From: SABI01 sp963676605
GTDB lineage: Bacteria; Spirochaetota; Spirochaetia; Sphaerochaetales; Sphaerochaetaceae
Direction of reading: 5' to 3'
Length of the DNA: 64,000 nt
Assembly: GCA_963676605.2 (NCBI GenBank)
Contig: CAXXSP010000060.1
Span: 1-64,000, forward strand
The notes beneath the pieces were generated by a model. That model was not told where the DNA came from. It saw only the letters and a list, made by a program, of their open reading frames with translations, and did not search any database. A program made the position numbers and the translations under genes. Each line of letters begins with the position of its first letter. Position 1 is the first letter of the stretch. Below, one piece after another: positions 53,476 through 61,909 of this stretch.

Positions 53476-53691
53476 TCATCCGTGAGTGCGGATATATTCT
53501 CTCAGTGCAGCGTTCAGCAGTGTCTGGTATCCGACCTTCTCCTCACCGGCACGCTTCTTGAAATAGAGAAGGATATCATCATCAAGGCGAATCGTAGTTG
53601 ATTTCTTATGGGGAGCATAGAAACGTCCTCTGATTCCGTGAGAGAAATCATACTCATCTTTCATTTCAATTTCATCGTCCGACTGTTTCAT
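53476..53691 (-). CDS. BrnA-like ribbon-helix-helix antitoxin, no adjacent toxin
   Basis: 71 residues from the ATG at 53691. An acidic N-terminus (KQSDDEIEMKDEYDF) precedes the ribbon-helix-helix segment KKSTTIRLDDDILLYFKKRA and a C-terminal YQTLLNAALREYI. It shares the KxxxxIRLDxxxLxYFK pattern with the BrnA at 54457-54705. Its start lies 20 bases inside the end of the UPF0303 gene, and no BrnT-like toxin precedes it. It may be a solitary antitoxin or an anti-addiction paralogue. Confidence 0.75.
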   Translation of the reverse strand: MKQSDDEIEMKDEYDFSHGIRGRFYAPHKKSTTIRLDDDILLYFKKRAGEEKVGYQTLLNAALREYIRTHG

Positions 53692-54178
53692 ACTGTTTCG
53701 TCTCTTTGAGGTATTCTCGAATCGAGTCAACAACGATGGCATGGTCCGCATAGTGGTCAGGAAGGCCGGAAACACAGATGGAACCGACACATCCCGTACC
53801 TTTGATCAGAATAGGGTACCCTCCCCCGGCAACCGCATACTCATCTGCACGCAGATGTCTCTTTTCAAGGGAACTCCCGGCTTGTTCGAGCCAGTAAAGG
53901 AACCTCAATGAAGACATCGACATCAGCTCCACACTGTTTCTCTTACGCGCCATCCAGGCCTCACTGTCCCGTACGCTCCCGTTCGGAAAGTAACGGAACA
54001 CGACAAGGGAGTTTATCGTGATCTCTATCGTAAGAGGGATATCAAATCTCTGCTCAGCTTTTTTATGGATGAGGAGACCGAGATTCAGTGCATCTTTCCT
54101 GTCGAAAGATAAAAAAGAAAGAGCCCTCTCCTCCTCTACAAGTCCTTCATACGTGATGTTCTGTTCATATCCACTCAT
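53672..54178 (-). CDS. UPF0303 / GlcG-HbpS-like heme-degrading-domain protein
   Basis: 168 residues from the ATG at 54178 (GGAGAG six bases upstream; the longer frame to 54217 is not needed). LSFLSFDRKDALNLGLLIHK, the central EAWMARKRNSVELMS and the end GYPILIKGTGCVGSICVSGL, PDHYADHAIVVDSI match the UPF0303 family of HbpS-like folds. Some relatives bind heme or act as stress-linked regulators; function here is unknown. Coupled by overlap to the antitoxin-like gene. Confidence 0.82.
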   Translation of the reverse strand: MSGYEQNITYEGLVEEERALSFLSFDRKDALNLGLLIHKKAEQRFDIPLTIEITINSLVVFRYFPNGSVRDSEAWMARKRNSVELMSMSSLRFLYWLEQAGSSLEKRHLRADEYAVAGGGYPILIKGTGCVGSICVSGLPDHYADHAIVVDSIREYLKETKQYETVGR

Positions 54179-54456
54179 AGGTTCTCTCCTGTAACTCTCA
54201 TATCTTCCACCACGCATTGCAGTGGAGATTTACAGAGTACCACCAGAGGACTCCCTCCGCACGCTTTTTCTCACCCGTTATCCGAAAAACTCTGAATTGC
54301 ATATGAAAAAACCCGATCATCTCTCACATGAATATTTCAATGAAGAGAGAGCAGATGAGAGTGTACGGGTGTCTGTCCAGCAGGATTACATTGATGATAG
54401 CATCATATGATACTATCATTACGGATGCCCCGGTATAGAAAGAAAGAGGAATCCTC

Positions 54457-54705
54457 TCAGGAGGTGTGAGCCTTCATATAACTCTTCAGCACACTGTTGA
54501 TCCTGCTCTGATAACCTCGTCCTTGACTCTTGAAATAATCGAGCACCTCCTCATCGAGACGGATACTCACTGCTTTCTTCCTCCGGGGATGCACAATCTC
54601 TGCCCGGCTCCAAAAATTCTCATCGAGTTCGGGTATATCAGAGAAGTCGATATCTTCATCCCGAATCTTGCCGATGTCTCTCAGTCGCTTCTTTGAAATA
54701 CTCAT
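54457..54705 (-). CDS. brnA: BrnA antitoxin (ribbon-helix-helix)
   Basis: 82 residues. The N-terminal half (IGKIRDEDIDFSDIPELDEN then FWSRAEIVHP) is the toxin-binding segment, and KKAVSIRLDEEVLDYFKSQG with YQSRINSVLKSYM is the ribbon-helix-helix DNA-binding domain. The gene overlaps brnT by 50 bases, the standard BrnTA order with toxin first. BrnA neutralises BrnT and represses the operon. Confidence 0.92.
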   Translation of the reverse strand: MSISKKRLRDIGKIRDEDIDFSDIPELDENFWSRAEIVHPRRKKAVSIRLDEEVLDYFKSQGRGYQSRINSVLKSYMKAHTS

Positions 54706-54964
54706 AAAACCTTCTCCGTTCCCTTTTATTCGCTTTTCTTGCTGAAATTATGCGCACCGTTCCAGTACGATCGGTATGAATGACAACAATAACCAGGTGT
54801 TTTCTCAGCCTTCCTATTGAAATCTCTCTGAGCTCTCCATATTCGCACCTATCATCAAAGCTCTGGAGAAGCGTGTCTGTGAATATCTCCATCGCTTCTT
54901 CAAAGCATATCCCATGCTTTAGATAGTTTTCTCTATTCTTCCGTTCGTCCCATTCAAATCTCAT
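54656..54964 (-). CDS. brnT: BrnT ribonuclease toxin
   Basis: 102 residues with the BrnT signatures FEWDERKNRENYLKHGICFE, the central GELREISIGRLRKHLVIVVI and the RIISARKANKRERRRFYEY ending that includes the catalytic basic residues of this RelE-like fold. The toxin cleaves RNA and blocks growth when free. The ATG at 54964 lies only two bases after a -10-like TATACT, so the mRNA may be nearly leaderless. Confidence 0.92.
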   Translation of the reverse strand: MRFEWDERKNRENYLKHGICFEEAMEIFTDTLLQSFDDRCEYGELREISIGRLRKHLVIVVIHTDRTGTVRIISARKANKRERRRFYEYFKEATERHRQDSG

Positions 54965-54966
54965 AT

Positions 54967-54994
54967 AGTATACACAATTTGTATATACATATCA
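54967..54994 (-). promoter_or_regulatory. brnTA promoter overlapped by an operator palindrome
   Basis: On the minus strand TTGATA, 17 bases, TATACT (-10 at 54972-54967) forms a good promoter. A 21-bp near-perfect inverted repeat with half-site GTATAnACAA (54968-54988) covers the spacer and most of the -10 box. BrnA autorepression at this site is the expected control. Confidence 0.7.
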
Positions 54995-55393
54995 AGAAAT
55001 ACAGCTAGAAAACACCGGTGTAAAATTCCGTTCAATCAGAAAACCGGCGTATTCCACCACAGCATCTCGCGTTGTATATACAATCATCCCTTATATATTT
55101 CAGCAGGAAGCCCATCCAAATGCTTGAAAGGCTCGCTTCACCTACTGCTTCATTGTAAGAGACGTATAGGGACTCATTCCTGCTTGAAATAATTCAGATG
55201 TTTGAGAGAGTGCACTTTCAGAAGAGATCGTCACATACTCGGGAACATACTCACGAGGAACTCTCTTAGCGTGGTGCTGTCCTTATTGAGAGGTTATGGG
55301 GTACTAAAAAACGGGAACAGCATACGGGAAGTGAATGTCTGAATGATTAAACTCTTCATTATTCAACGCCATTGCTGGGTTATTCACGAAGGA
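54989..55393. other. Non-coding gap between brnTA and the nucleoside hydrolase
   Basis: About 400 bases with no gene I can support. On the minus strand a stretch near 55160-55290 keeps an open frame reading REYVPEYVTISSESALSQT and on to SLTMKQ, which looks like coding sequence but has no start, no ribosome-binding site and no family I recognise. It may be the tail of a lost gene. Confidence 0.45.
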
Positions 55394-56323
55394 CTAGCTG
55401 AGCTCAATCACTCTCAGCAATTCCTGCTCAACCTTTTCGGAGATCACATCTATGCACACAGAGGTTCGAGGAGAGGCATCTCTGAGTCTGGTATGATCGA
55501 CGATAAGCCGTCCTCTGTCTATCCCTTCGGTCTCTACGGTTAGGTAGGTACACAGGGAGGTGAAGTATTCGGGATGAATACTCCGGATCACGGCAGAGGG
55601 ATCATGGATATACGTCTCATCGGTACCCAGCGTATGATCAATATAGTATTCAAGCATCTCTGCAAGATACCCTCCCGCCCGTGAATGGTTCCTCATCGAT
55701 TGTGCATGCGCTCGAGTGAGTCTGGAGCGCATCGTGACATCAAGAGGAACAACAGTGTGATTGAGATTCGATTCAAGGACGAGCTTCGCAGCTTCAGGAT
55801 CCTGGGAGATATTGGCTTCGGCGAAATGGGTGACATTCCCCCTCACAGTGAGAGCTCCTCCCATACTGATAAGTTCTCCATTCCAGGCTTTCAGATCAGG
55901 TCTTTTCTGGAGAACTGCAGCGATATTTGTCAGGGGTCCGGTTGTGATGATGGAAAGGGCTTCACCATGGGATTCCATCATCTCTATGAGAAAATCGACT
56001 GCGGAGCCTTGTTCCGGTTTTCTCGGTGAACGGGGAAGCGACACCTGCCCCACCCCGTTTTCTCCGTGGATATCGGCGCTGACCGCATGACGCTGAAAGG
56101 AATCACTGTTCAGTGCACACGATTCCCCTTCATACACAGGAACATCTTCCCGGTTGAAAAGTGAAAGGACGTCAAGGGCGTTCTGCACTCCCACCGGGGT
56201 CTTCACATTGCCGTATGTACCCGTTACTCCGAGGAGCTCTATTTCAGGATGACATGCTGTATAGGCAAGCGCTATGGAATCATCGACACCAGTGTCGAGA
56301 TCGAGAATCATCTGCTTTTTCAT
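55394..56323 (-). CDS. Inosine/uridine-preferring nucleoside hydrolase
   Basis: About 309 residues from the ATG at 56323; a TTG at 56332 would add three. The calcium-binding and catalytic DLDTGVDD near residue 10, GTYGNVKTPVGVQNAL, GGALTVRGN, SQDPEAAKLVL and the late HDPSAV are all present, so the active site is complete. It splits ribonucleosides into base and ribose. Last gene of the salvage operon, starting right after the uridine phosphorylase stop. Confidence 0.95.
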   Translation of the reverse strand: MKKQMILDLDTGVDDSIALAYTACHPEIELLGVTGTYGNVKTPVGVQNALDVLSLFNREDVPVYEGESCALNSDSFQRHAVSADIHGENGVGQVSLPRSPRKPEQGSAVDFLIEMMESHGEALSIITTGPLTNIAAVLQKRPDLKAWNGELISMGGALTVRGNVTHFAEANISQDPEAAKLVLESNLNHTVVPLDVTMRSRLTRAHAQSMRNHSRAGGYLAEMLEYYIDHTLGTDETYIHDPSAVIRSIHPEYFTSLCTYLTVETEGIDRGRLIVDHTRLRDASPRTSVCIDVISEKVEQELLRVIELS

Positions 56324-56328
56324 CTGTA

Positions 56329-57111
56329 TCAACTCTTTTTTTCTTTATTCTGCTGTGCATCAAAGGCCGCGATCGCTTCGAGAACCACCTGAATCTCGTG
56401 ATCCCAGCCTGCGGCCAGTTTTGTATTTTCCGTCTCATACACAACTTCACCTGTCACCAGGTTTCCGCTCACGGCGGAGATCATCGCACCCCGGACTTTC
56501 CTCCGGTGACACACCGTATAGATGGCAGAACTTTCCATCTCAACATTCATGACTCCGAGATCGTGAAGTTTCGCGATCCATTCGGGAGTTTCCCCGTAGA
56601 AGGCATCGTCGGAAGCGTTAATGCCGTAGAAGAAATCATACCCGAGTTCGTTCTGCATATCCCGTGCAGTGTCGATCAGGGTGCGGGTGAGATCAAAGTC
56701 GGGAACCGCTGGGAATTCATCCGGGACATAGAAACGACTTGTCCCTTCATTCTTCATTGATCCTGTCGATACCAGAAGAGCCCCTATCCCGATTCCTTCC
56801 TGCAAAGCGGCGGTGCTGCCGATTCGGATAAGGCAGGTCGCCCCGATATTGATCAGTTCTTCGCACGCGATGGCTGCAGAAGGACATCCCATCCCCGTGG
56901 AGGTGACTGAGATCTTCACTCCTTTATAGGTGCCGGTAAATGTACGGTGTTCTCTGTTATGTCCAACGAGAACCGGGTTCTCCAGATACTGGGCAACACG
57001 GTCACTGCGGGCAGGATCGCCCGGGAGGAGGACATACTCTCCGATATCTGAGGGTGAAAGGTGTATATGGTACTGGCGTTTCCCCAGCGTCTTTTCATCT
57101 TTATTCAGCAT
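56329..57111 (-). CDS. udp: Uridine phosphorylase
   Basis: 260 residues of the NP-I phosphorylase family: LLPGDPARSDRVAQYL (phosphate loop), REHRTFTGTYKGVKISVTST, LIRIGSTAALQEGIGIG and the ribose-binding NVEMESSAIYTV. It phosphorolyses uridine to uracil and ribose-1-phosphate. Downstream of the ABC transporter genes, so uptake and cleavage are co-expressed. Two diverged paralogues lie at 62.7-64 kb. Confidence 0.93.
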   Translation of the reverse strand: MLNKDEKTLGKRQYHIHLSPSDIGEYVLLPGDPARSDRVAQYLENPVLVGHNREHRTFTGTYKGVKISVTSTGMGCPSAAIACEELINIGATCLIRIGSTAALQEGIGIGALLVSTGSMKNEGTSRFYVPDEFPAVPDFDLTRTLIDTARDMQNELGYDFFYGINASDDAFYGETPEWIAKLHDLGVMNVEMESSAIYTVCHRRKVRGAMISAVSGNLVTGEVVYETENTKLAAGWDHEIQVVLEAIAAFDAQQNKEKKS

Positions 57112-57130
57112 ATAGCAAACTCCTTTTTTC

Positions 57131-58063
57131 CTATGCGAATTTCTTGTTCTGTTTCCGGTTCACTCTGTTCACTCTCTGGATCGAGTAGGCCACCAGACCT
57201 GCGATCGTTGCAGCGTAGGGGAGCATCTGGACAAACTCCGAGGGAATCTTCAGAGACTGCAGAATATTCGACAGTCCATCGAAGAATGCAAATACCAGTG
57301 CAGAGAGCATCGTCCCTACTGGTGTTGCCTGCCCCATCGCATTTGCCGCCAGCGAGATAAAGCCTCGTCCGGCCACCATGTCACGCACGAACATATTGAG
57401 ATAGCCCATCGAAAGATACATACCTCCGAGGCTTGCCATCACACCGCAGAGCATGACCGCGAGGAAACGGATCTTCACGACACTTATCCCTACCGAGTGA
57501 ATCGCATGTTCGTTCTCCCCGACGGCGCGGATTCTCAAGCCGATCGGTGTCTTGTAGAGCATGTACCATATCACGGCAACCATAAGGAAGGCGAGGTAGG
57601 TAAGGAAATTATGTCCCGAAAGGAACTCTCCGATGAAGGGAATGTCCTGAATGAGGGGAATATCGACTTTGGGAAAGGCCATCGATTTCAGAGATGAGCT
57701 TGTTCCCTTCTCACCGGTGACGACTTCCAGCATAAATACGGTGAAGCCTCCGGCGAAGGTGTTGATCGCTGTACCGCAGAGCACTGCATTTGCTTTGAGT
57801 ACCAGATGAAAATACGCGAACACTGCCGAGAGGAGTAACCCCATAGCCATTCCACTGAGAAGTCCGATGAACAGGCTGTTCGAGACCGCTGAGCCGAGCA
57901 CTCCCATCAAGGCTGAAGAGAGCATGATTCCCTCCAGTCCCAGATTGACAACTCCCGAACGCTCACTGATGACCGCGCCCATGGAGGTGAAGATGAGTGG
58001 AGTGGCTACCCTCAGCCACATATCGGCGAACTGAAAACTGAAGATGGTATCGAATATGCTCAT
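57131..58063 (-). CDS. BMP-type nucleoside ABC transporter permease
   Basis: 310 residues from the ATG at 58063, which has GGAGGGG four bases upstream and overlaps the previous stop (ATGA). About nine membrane segments. GAVISERSGVVNLGLEGIML is the conserved N-terminal block of the second permease (RnsC/NupQ type), and AVGENEHAIHSVGISVVKIR the coupling region. Confidence 0.92.
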   Translation of the reverse strand: MSIFDTIFSFQFADMWLRVATPLIFTSMGAVISERSGVVNLGLEGIMLSSALMGVLGSAVSNSLFIGLLSGMAMGLLLSAVFAYFHLVLKANAVLCGTAINTFAGGFTVFMLEVVTGEKGTSSSLKSMAFPKVDIPLIQDIPFIGEFLSGHNFLTYLAFLMVAVIWYMLYKTPIGLRIRAVGENEHAIHSVGISVVKIRFLAVMLCGVMASLGGMYLSMGYLNMFVRDMVAGRGFISLAANAMGQATPVGTMLSALVFAFFDGLSNILQSLKIPSEFVQMLPYAATIAGLVAYSIQRVNRVNRKQNKKFA

Positions 58064-59130
58064 GCTGCCCCTCCTGTCTCTGCTGTCGCATGCTGTACGA
58101 CGAGGCGCTGCCGCCATCCCTGAAGAAGGGCATCAGCAGCAATCATCAGCATGATTACGCCCTGTATGATATATACAATCTCACTTCCCACATCACTGCT
58201 CCGTGCCATGATGTTTGACCCGACATTCAGATAGGCAATAAAGAGAGCCGAGAGGGGAACCACGATGGGATTCCTCCTCGCCAGAAGGGCGACGGCTATT
58301 CCTGCCCAGCCGTATCCGGGGGAAGAGGTCCACTTGAATCTGCTGTACATTCCGAGAAATTCCACTCCTCCCCCTATTCCCGCGATTCCTCCAGCGACAA
58401 GCTGTGCCATTACCATCACCTGCGGGGCTTTGATACCGACATACCGGGAGAAGGATTCATTGTCGCCGACGAGTCTGATCTTATACCCCGCTTTCGTACG
58501 GAAGACGAAGTACCAGGTCAGCACACTGAATACAAGTGCGATGATGAGTCCGAGATGGATCCTCGTTCCCGGAAGAATTCCGGGGAGTTCTGCGCTCTCA
58601 GCGATCTTCAGAGAAGCGAGCGAAGAGGCTTCGGGCTCTCTGAAGTGGTAATTGACCATATAGATGACGAAGAACTGGATGATGTAGTTCAGCATGATCG
58701 AGGTGACCACTTCACTCACCTTCCACTTGAGTTTGAGAAGAGCCGGCACGGCGGCTGCCGCCGACCCGCACAAACCCGCTGCCAGGAGTGCGATGATCGG
58801 GTGAAGAGCTGGTGGAAGATCAAGAGAGATCCCCACGATCATAGCTCCCATGATTCCGATGAAAAATGAACCCTCGCTTATCATAGAGAACTGTCCGGCC
58901 CTGAAGATCAGCGTCACGGCGAGAGCCGTGAAGGTAAGCGGGATAGCCCCCTCGAAAATATTTCCTATTCTTCGCAGGGAAGTGAAAGGGCCGAGAAAGA
59001 AACTCCCGATAGCCACGGCGGGGTCTTCGCTCACCATGAGGATGATCAGTGAGACGAGCAGACATGCGACCAGAACGACTATGAGGAGCTTGGTACCGTC
59101 GACCAGCTGGTTGATACTTCTGGTATTCAC
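58060..59130 (-). CDS. BMP-type nucleoside ABC transporter permease
   Basis: 356 residues, eight or more membrane segments. RIGNIFEGAIPLTFTALAVT, FNISEGSFF-like SMISEGSFFIGIMGAM and LVGDNESFSRYVGIKAPQVM are typical of the RnsB/NupP permease. It overlaps the ATPase gene and the second permease gene by four bases each. Confidence 0.92.
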   Translation of the reverse strand: MNTRSINQLVDGTKLLIVVLVACLLVSLIILMVSEDPAVAIGSFFLGPFTSLRRIGNIFEGAIPLTFTALAVTLIFRAGQFSMISEGSFFIGIMGAMIVGISLDLPPALHPIIALLAAGLCGSAAAAVPALLKLKWKVSEVVTSIMLNYIIQFFVIYMVNYHFREPEASSLASLKIAESAELPGILPGTRIHLGLIIALVFSVLTWYFVFRTKAGYKIRLVGDNESFSRYVGIKAPQVMVMAQLVAGGIAGIGGGVEFLGMYSRFKWTSSPGYGWAGIAVALLARRNPIVVPLSALFIAYLNVGSNIMARSSDVGSEIVYIIQGVIMLMIAADALLQGWRQRLVVQHATAETGGAA

Positions 59131-60680
59131 TGTGCACTCCTTTCTATCTCAGCTTTATCCTGACTTTCGAGACCGAGCATATAACGGCCGAGTCCGGTTT
59201 CGTCAATCTGCGACGGGTCGGTGATACATGCCGCGAAAGCTCCTTCATACATCACGAGAATCCGGTCGGATAGACCGAATAATTCCCTCAGGTCCGAAGA
59301 TACCAGAAGAACAGCACCTCCCCGGTCCCGCATCTCTATGAGTTCCTTCCGGATAAACTCGGTGGCCCCGACATCCACACCCCTGGTAGGCTGATTTGCA
59401 ACCACGAGAAGAGGTTCCGAGGAAAGTTCCCGTGCGAGAACGACCTTCTGGATATTCCCTCCGGACAGACTTGATACGGGAACCTCCGGATCTCTGCAGA
59501 GAATCGCATAGTCATCGACCATCTTTTCACTGTATGACCGGATAGCCTTCCTGTTCAGAGCTCCCCCTTTCGAAAAGAGATCACCTCTTCCTGTTTTATC
59601 AGCAAGAAGATTCTCTGTGACCGAGAGATTTGACGAGATACCGATGGTCATACGGTCTTCGGGTATATGACCGATACCGGCTGACCGGATGTCATCGACT
59701 TTGTTGTAGAGCACAGGTTTCCCCCTGAAGAGAACGGAGCCTCCTTGGTATCTTCCCAGACCCGTTATCGCATCGACGAGTGGGGATTGTCCATTCCCCT
59801 CGACACCTGCGATACCGAGTATTTCCCCCTCGTGAAGAGCGAAGGATATCGCATCAACAAGAGGGGTTCCCCCCTCCTCCCTCACCGTAAGGCTCTGAAC
59901 CTGAAGGAGCGTCTTTCCCCTCTTCCCTTCGGTGTGAATGATATCGAGTTCAACATCACGACCGACCATCTTCTGTGAAATCTGCTCATCAGTGATCTCA
60001 CTGAGGGCATAGACTCCCTTCGATTCACCCCTGCGGATGATCGTGATTCGGTCACACAGCTCTCTCACTTCTGAAAGCTTGTGGGAAATGAAGATGATAG
60101 TGAATCCTTCATCTTTCAAGTGTTTCAATTCGCTGAAAAGCTCTTCAGTCTCCTGGGGAGTAAGAACAGCCGTCGGCTCATCAAGAATGAGGATATTCGC
60201 ACCGCGGATAAGAACCTTGAGGATCTCGAGTTTCTGCTTCTGTCCAACCGAGAGGTCCTTCACCTTCATCTTCGGATCAAGATACATGTGGTATTTGCTG
60301 CCGAACTCACTGACCAGTTCCTCCGCACGGGAATAGTCTATAGCAAGCCCTTTACGCATCTCCATCCCCAGTATGATATTCTCAGTCACTGTAAGAGAGG
60401 GGACAAGCATGAAGTGCTGGTGCACCATGCCGATCCCGAGACTGAGTGCATGTTCCGGGGTATGAATCTTCTTCTCTTCACCATGGATGAAAATACTCCC
60501 TTCGGTGGCTGTTTCCTCACCGAACAGGATTTTCATCAATGTGGTCTTGCCTGCCCCATTCTCTCCGCTGAGAGCATGAATCTCGCCGCGATCGACATCA
60601 AAAAGAATATCCCGGTTCGCTACGACCCCGTTCGGATAGACCTTCGTGATATGTTCCATTCGAAGTGCTGTGCTTCCCAT
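59127..60680 (-). CDS. BMP-type nucleoside ABC transporter ATP-binding protein
   Basis: 517 residues with two ATPase halves. First half: Walker A SGENGAGKTTLMK near residue 40, LSVGQKQKLEI, ILILDEPTAVL. Second half: degenerate Walker A VEGNGQSPLVDAI lacking the GK[S/T], signature LSGGNIQKVVLARELS, and ANQPTRGVDVGA with Gln in place of the catalytic Glu. Such asymmetry is normal for the RbsA/NupO group. It drives uptake of nucleosides with the two permeases. Confidence 0.94.
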   Translation of the reverse strand: MGSTALRMEHITKVYPNGVVANRDILFDVDRGEIHALSGENGAGKTTLMKILFGEETATEGSIFIHGEEKKIHTPEHALSLGIGMVHQHFMLVPSLTVTENIILGMEMRKGLAIDYSRAEELVSEFGSKYHMYLDPKMKVKDLSVGQKQKLEILKVLIRGANILILDEPTAVLTPQETEELFSELKHLKDEGFTIIFISHKLSEVRELCDRITIIRRGESKGVYALSEITDEQISQKMVGRDVELDIIHTEGKRGKTLLQVQSLTVREEGGTPLVDAISFALHEGEILGIAGVEGNGQSPLVDAITGLGRYQGGSVLFRGKPVLYNKVDDIRSAGIGHIPEDRMTIGISSNLSVTENLLADKTGRGDLFSKGGALNRKAIRSYSEKMVDDYAILCRDPEVPVSSLSGGNIQKVVLARELSSEPLLVVANQPTRGVDVGATEFIRKELIEMRDRGGAVLLVSSDLRELFGLSDRILVMYEGAFAACITDPSQIDETGLGRYMLGLESQDKAEIERSAQ

Positions 60681-60709
60681 ACCTGGTACGCTCCTCTGAA
60701 TTCATACAA

Positions 60710-60735
60710 GGAGACCTGCGGTTCAGCAGGTCTCC
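60710..60735 (-). promoter_or_regulatory. Intercistronic hairpin between the binding-protein and ATPase genes
   Basis: A perfect 10-bp stem GGAGACCTGC/GCAGGTCTCC with a six-base loop and no U tract. Such structures behind solute-binding protein genes usually stabilise the upstream mRNA and give more binding protein than membrane parts; inferred here. Confidence 0.6.
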
Positions 60736-60758
60736 AGCTATCGTCCGTATCGTTCGTG

Positions 60759-61854
60759 CTACGGCTTCATCGAGTCACGGATCTCCGCGACTTCTTCGGT
60801 AGGCATACCGACGGCCTGTCTGACCTCAACTTCGCCATCACCGACCAGCACAGCAATATCGTCGAGCTGTGAACGGATCTCTGAGGGGACGAGAGCACGG
60901 TAATTCTCGTTATCTGCAAGACCGACAGAACCGCTCTTGAGGCCGAGAACGTAGTTCTCTGTGGTCACCATGGATCCGTCCTGCAGTCCGCGCATCGCGA
61001 CAACGAGGGATTTCACCGACCTTCTTCAGAGAAGAACTGAGAACGTTCCGTACGAGGTTCTCATCATTGTCCTTCATGGCAGAATAGATGTCTGTGTCAC
61101 AGGCGATCAGATACTTGTCCTTGTTGCTTGAAGCTGTCACTGCACCGAGAATACTCTGAGATGCAGGAGCATAGACGATCTGTGCACCCTGATTATAGAG
61201 CTGTGTAGTCATCTCCATACACTTCGGAACATCCTCAAATGAACCGACATAGGAAGTGAGCACCTTGATGGACGGGTCGATGTAGTTGATTCCGTCAATG
61301 TATCCGATGAGGAAATCATTGATGTTCGGAACATCCATCGATCCGATGAAACCGAGAACCTTGCTTGATCCGTCAATCTTCGCATCACCTGAATCGAACA
61401 TCAGAGCTGCAAGAGCCCCTGCCATGAAGGCAGTCTCATTCGACCGGTAGGCAACGCCCATCAGGTTGTCAACGTCACTCGTTCCATCGAAGAAGATGTA
61501 ATCCTGTTCAGGGAACTGTTCGGCGATCTCCTCGGCGAGTTCCTTTACAGACCAGGTACCGGAGACGATGACATCCCAGTCCTGTTCAGATGCATCAAGA
61601 TAGAAGCCTTCATAGGATGCTTCATTTCTACCCATCTCGACAATCTTGATAGATGCACCGTCTTCATCACGAAGCGTGTAGAATCCACTGGCGGCTGAAT
61701 CATAGAAACCTTTGTCACCGAGTGATCCGTTCACGAGATAGAGTGCTTTGAATGAATCATCTGCAGCAGTCTCTGCGGTCTCCTGAGCTCCACCGGCGAA
61801 TACGAGTCCTGTGACCAGTAACACCATCATGAGTACCATACTAATGTTTCTCAT
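60759..61854 (-). pseudogene. BMP-family nucleoside-binding protein, one frameshift
   Basis: Signal peptide MRNISMVLMMVLLVTGLVFA then GGAQE, without a lipobox cysteine. The BMP fold is clear: LYLVNGSLGDKGFYDSAASG, VIVSGTWSVKELAEEIAEQF, FIGSMDVPNINDFLIGYIDG and IACDTDIYSAM. At about 61016-61017 the sequence GTCGGTGAAA carries one G too many; removing it joins VLSSSLKKV to VKSLVVAMRGLQDGS and restores a 364-residue protein ending EEVAEIRDSMKP. As written the C-terminal domain is lost. Genes around it are intact, so sequence error is plausible. Confidence 0.9.
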
Positions 61855-61881
61855 ACCTATTCCTCCAAAATCAAAATATCA

Positions 61882-61896
61882 GGTGACACCGTCACC
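61882..61896. promoter_or_regulatory. Palindrome upstream of the binding-protein gene
   Basis: GGTGAC-ACC-GTCACC, a perfect 6-bp inverted repeat about 30 bases before the BMP start and 14 bases past the GntR stop. It could be an operator of the adjacent GntR regulator or an mRNA hairpin. Confidence 0.4.
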
Positions 61897-61909
61897 CGGT
61901 TGTGAGTGA

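Noticed and set aside
54222..54410. 62-codon plus-strand frame in the UPF0303-brnA gap
   Set aside because: Weak start context, no similarity recognised and no signal of conservation available.
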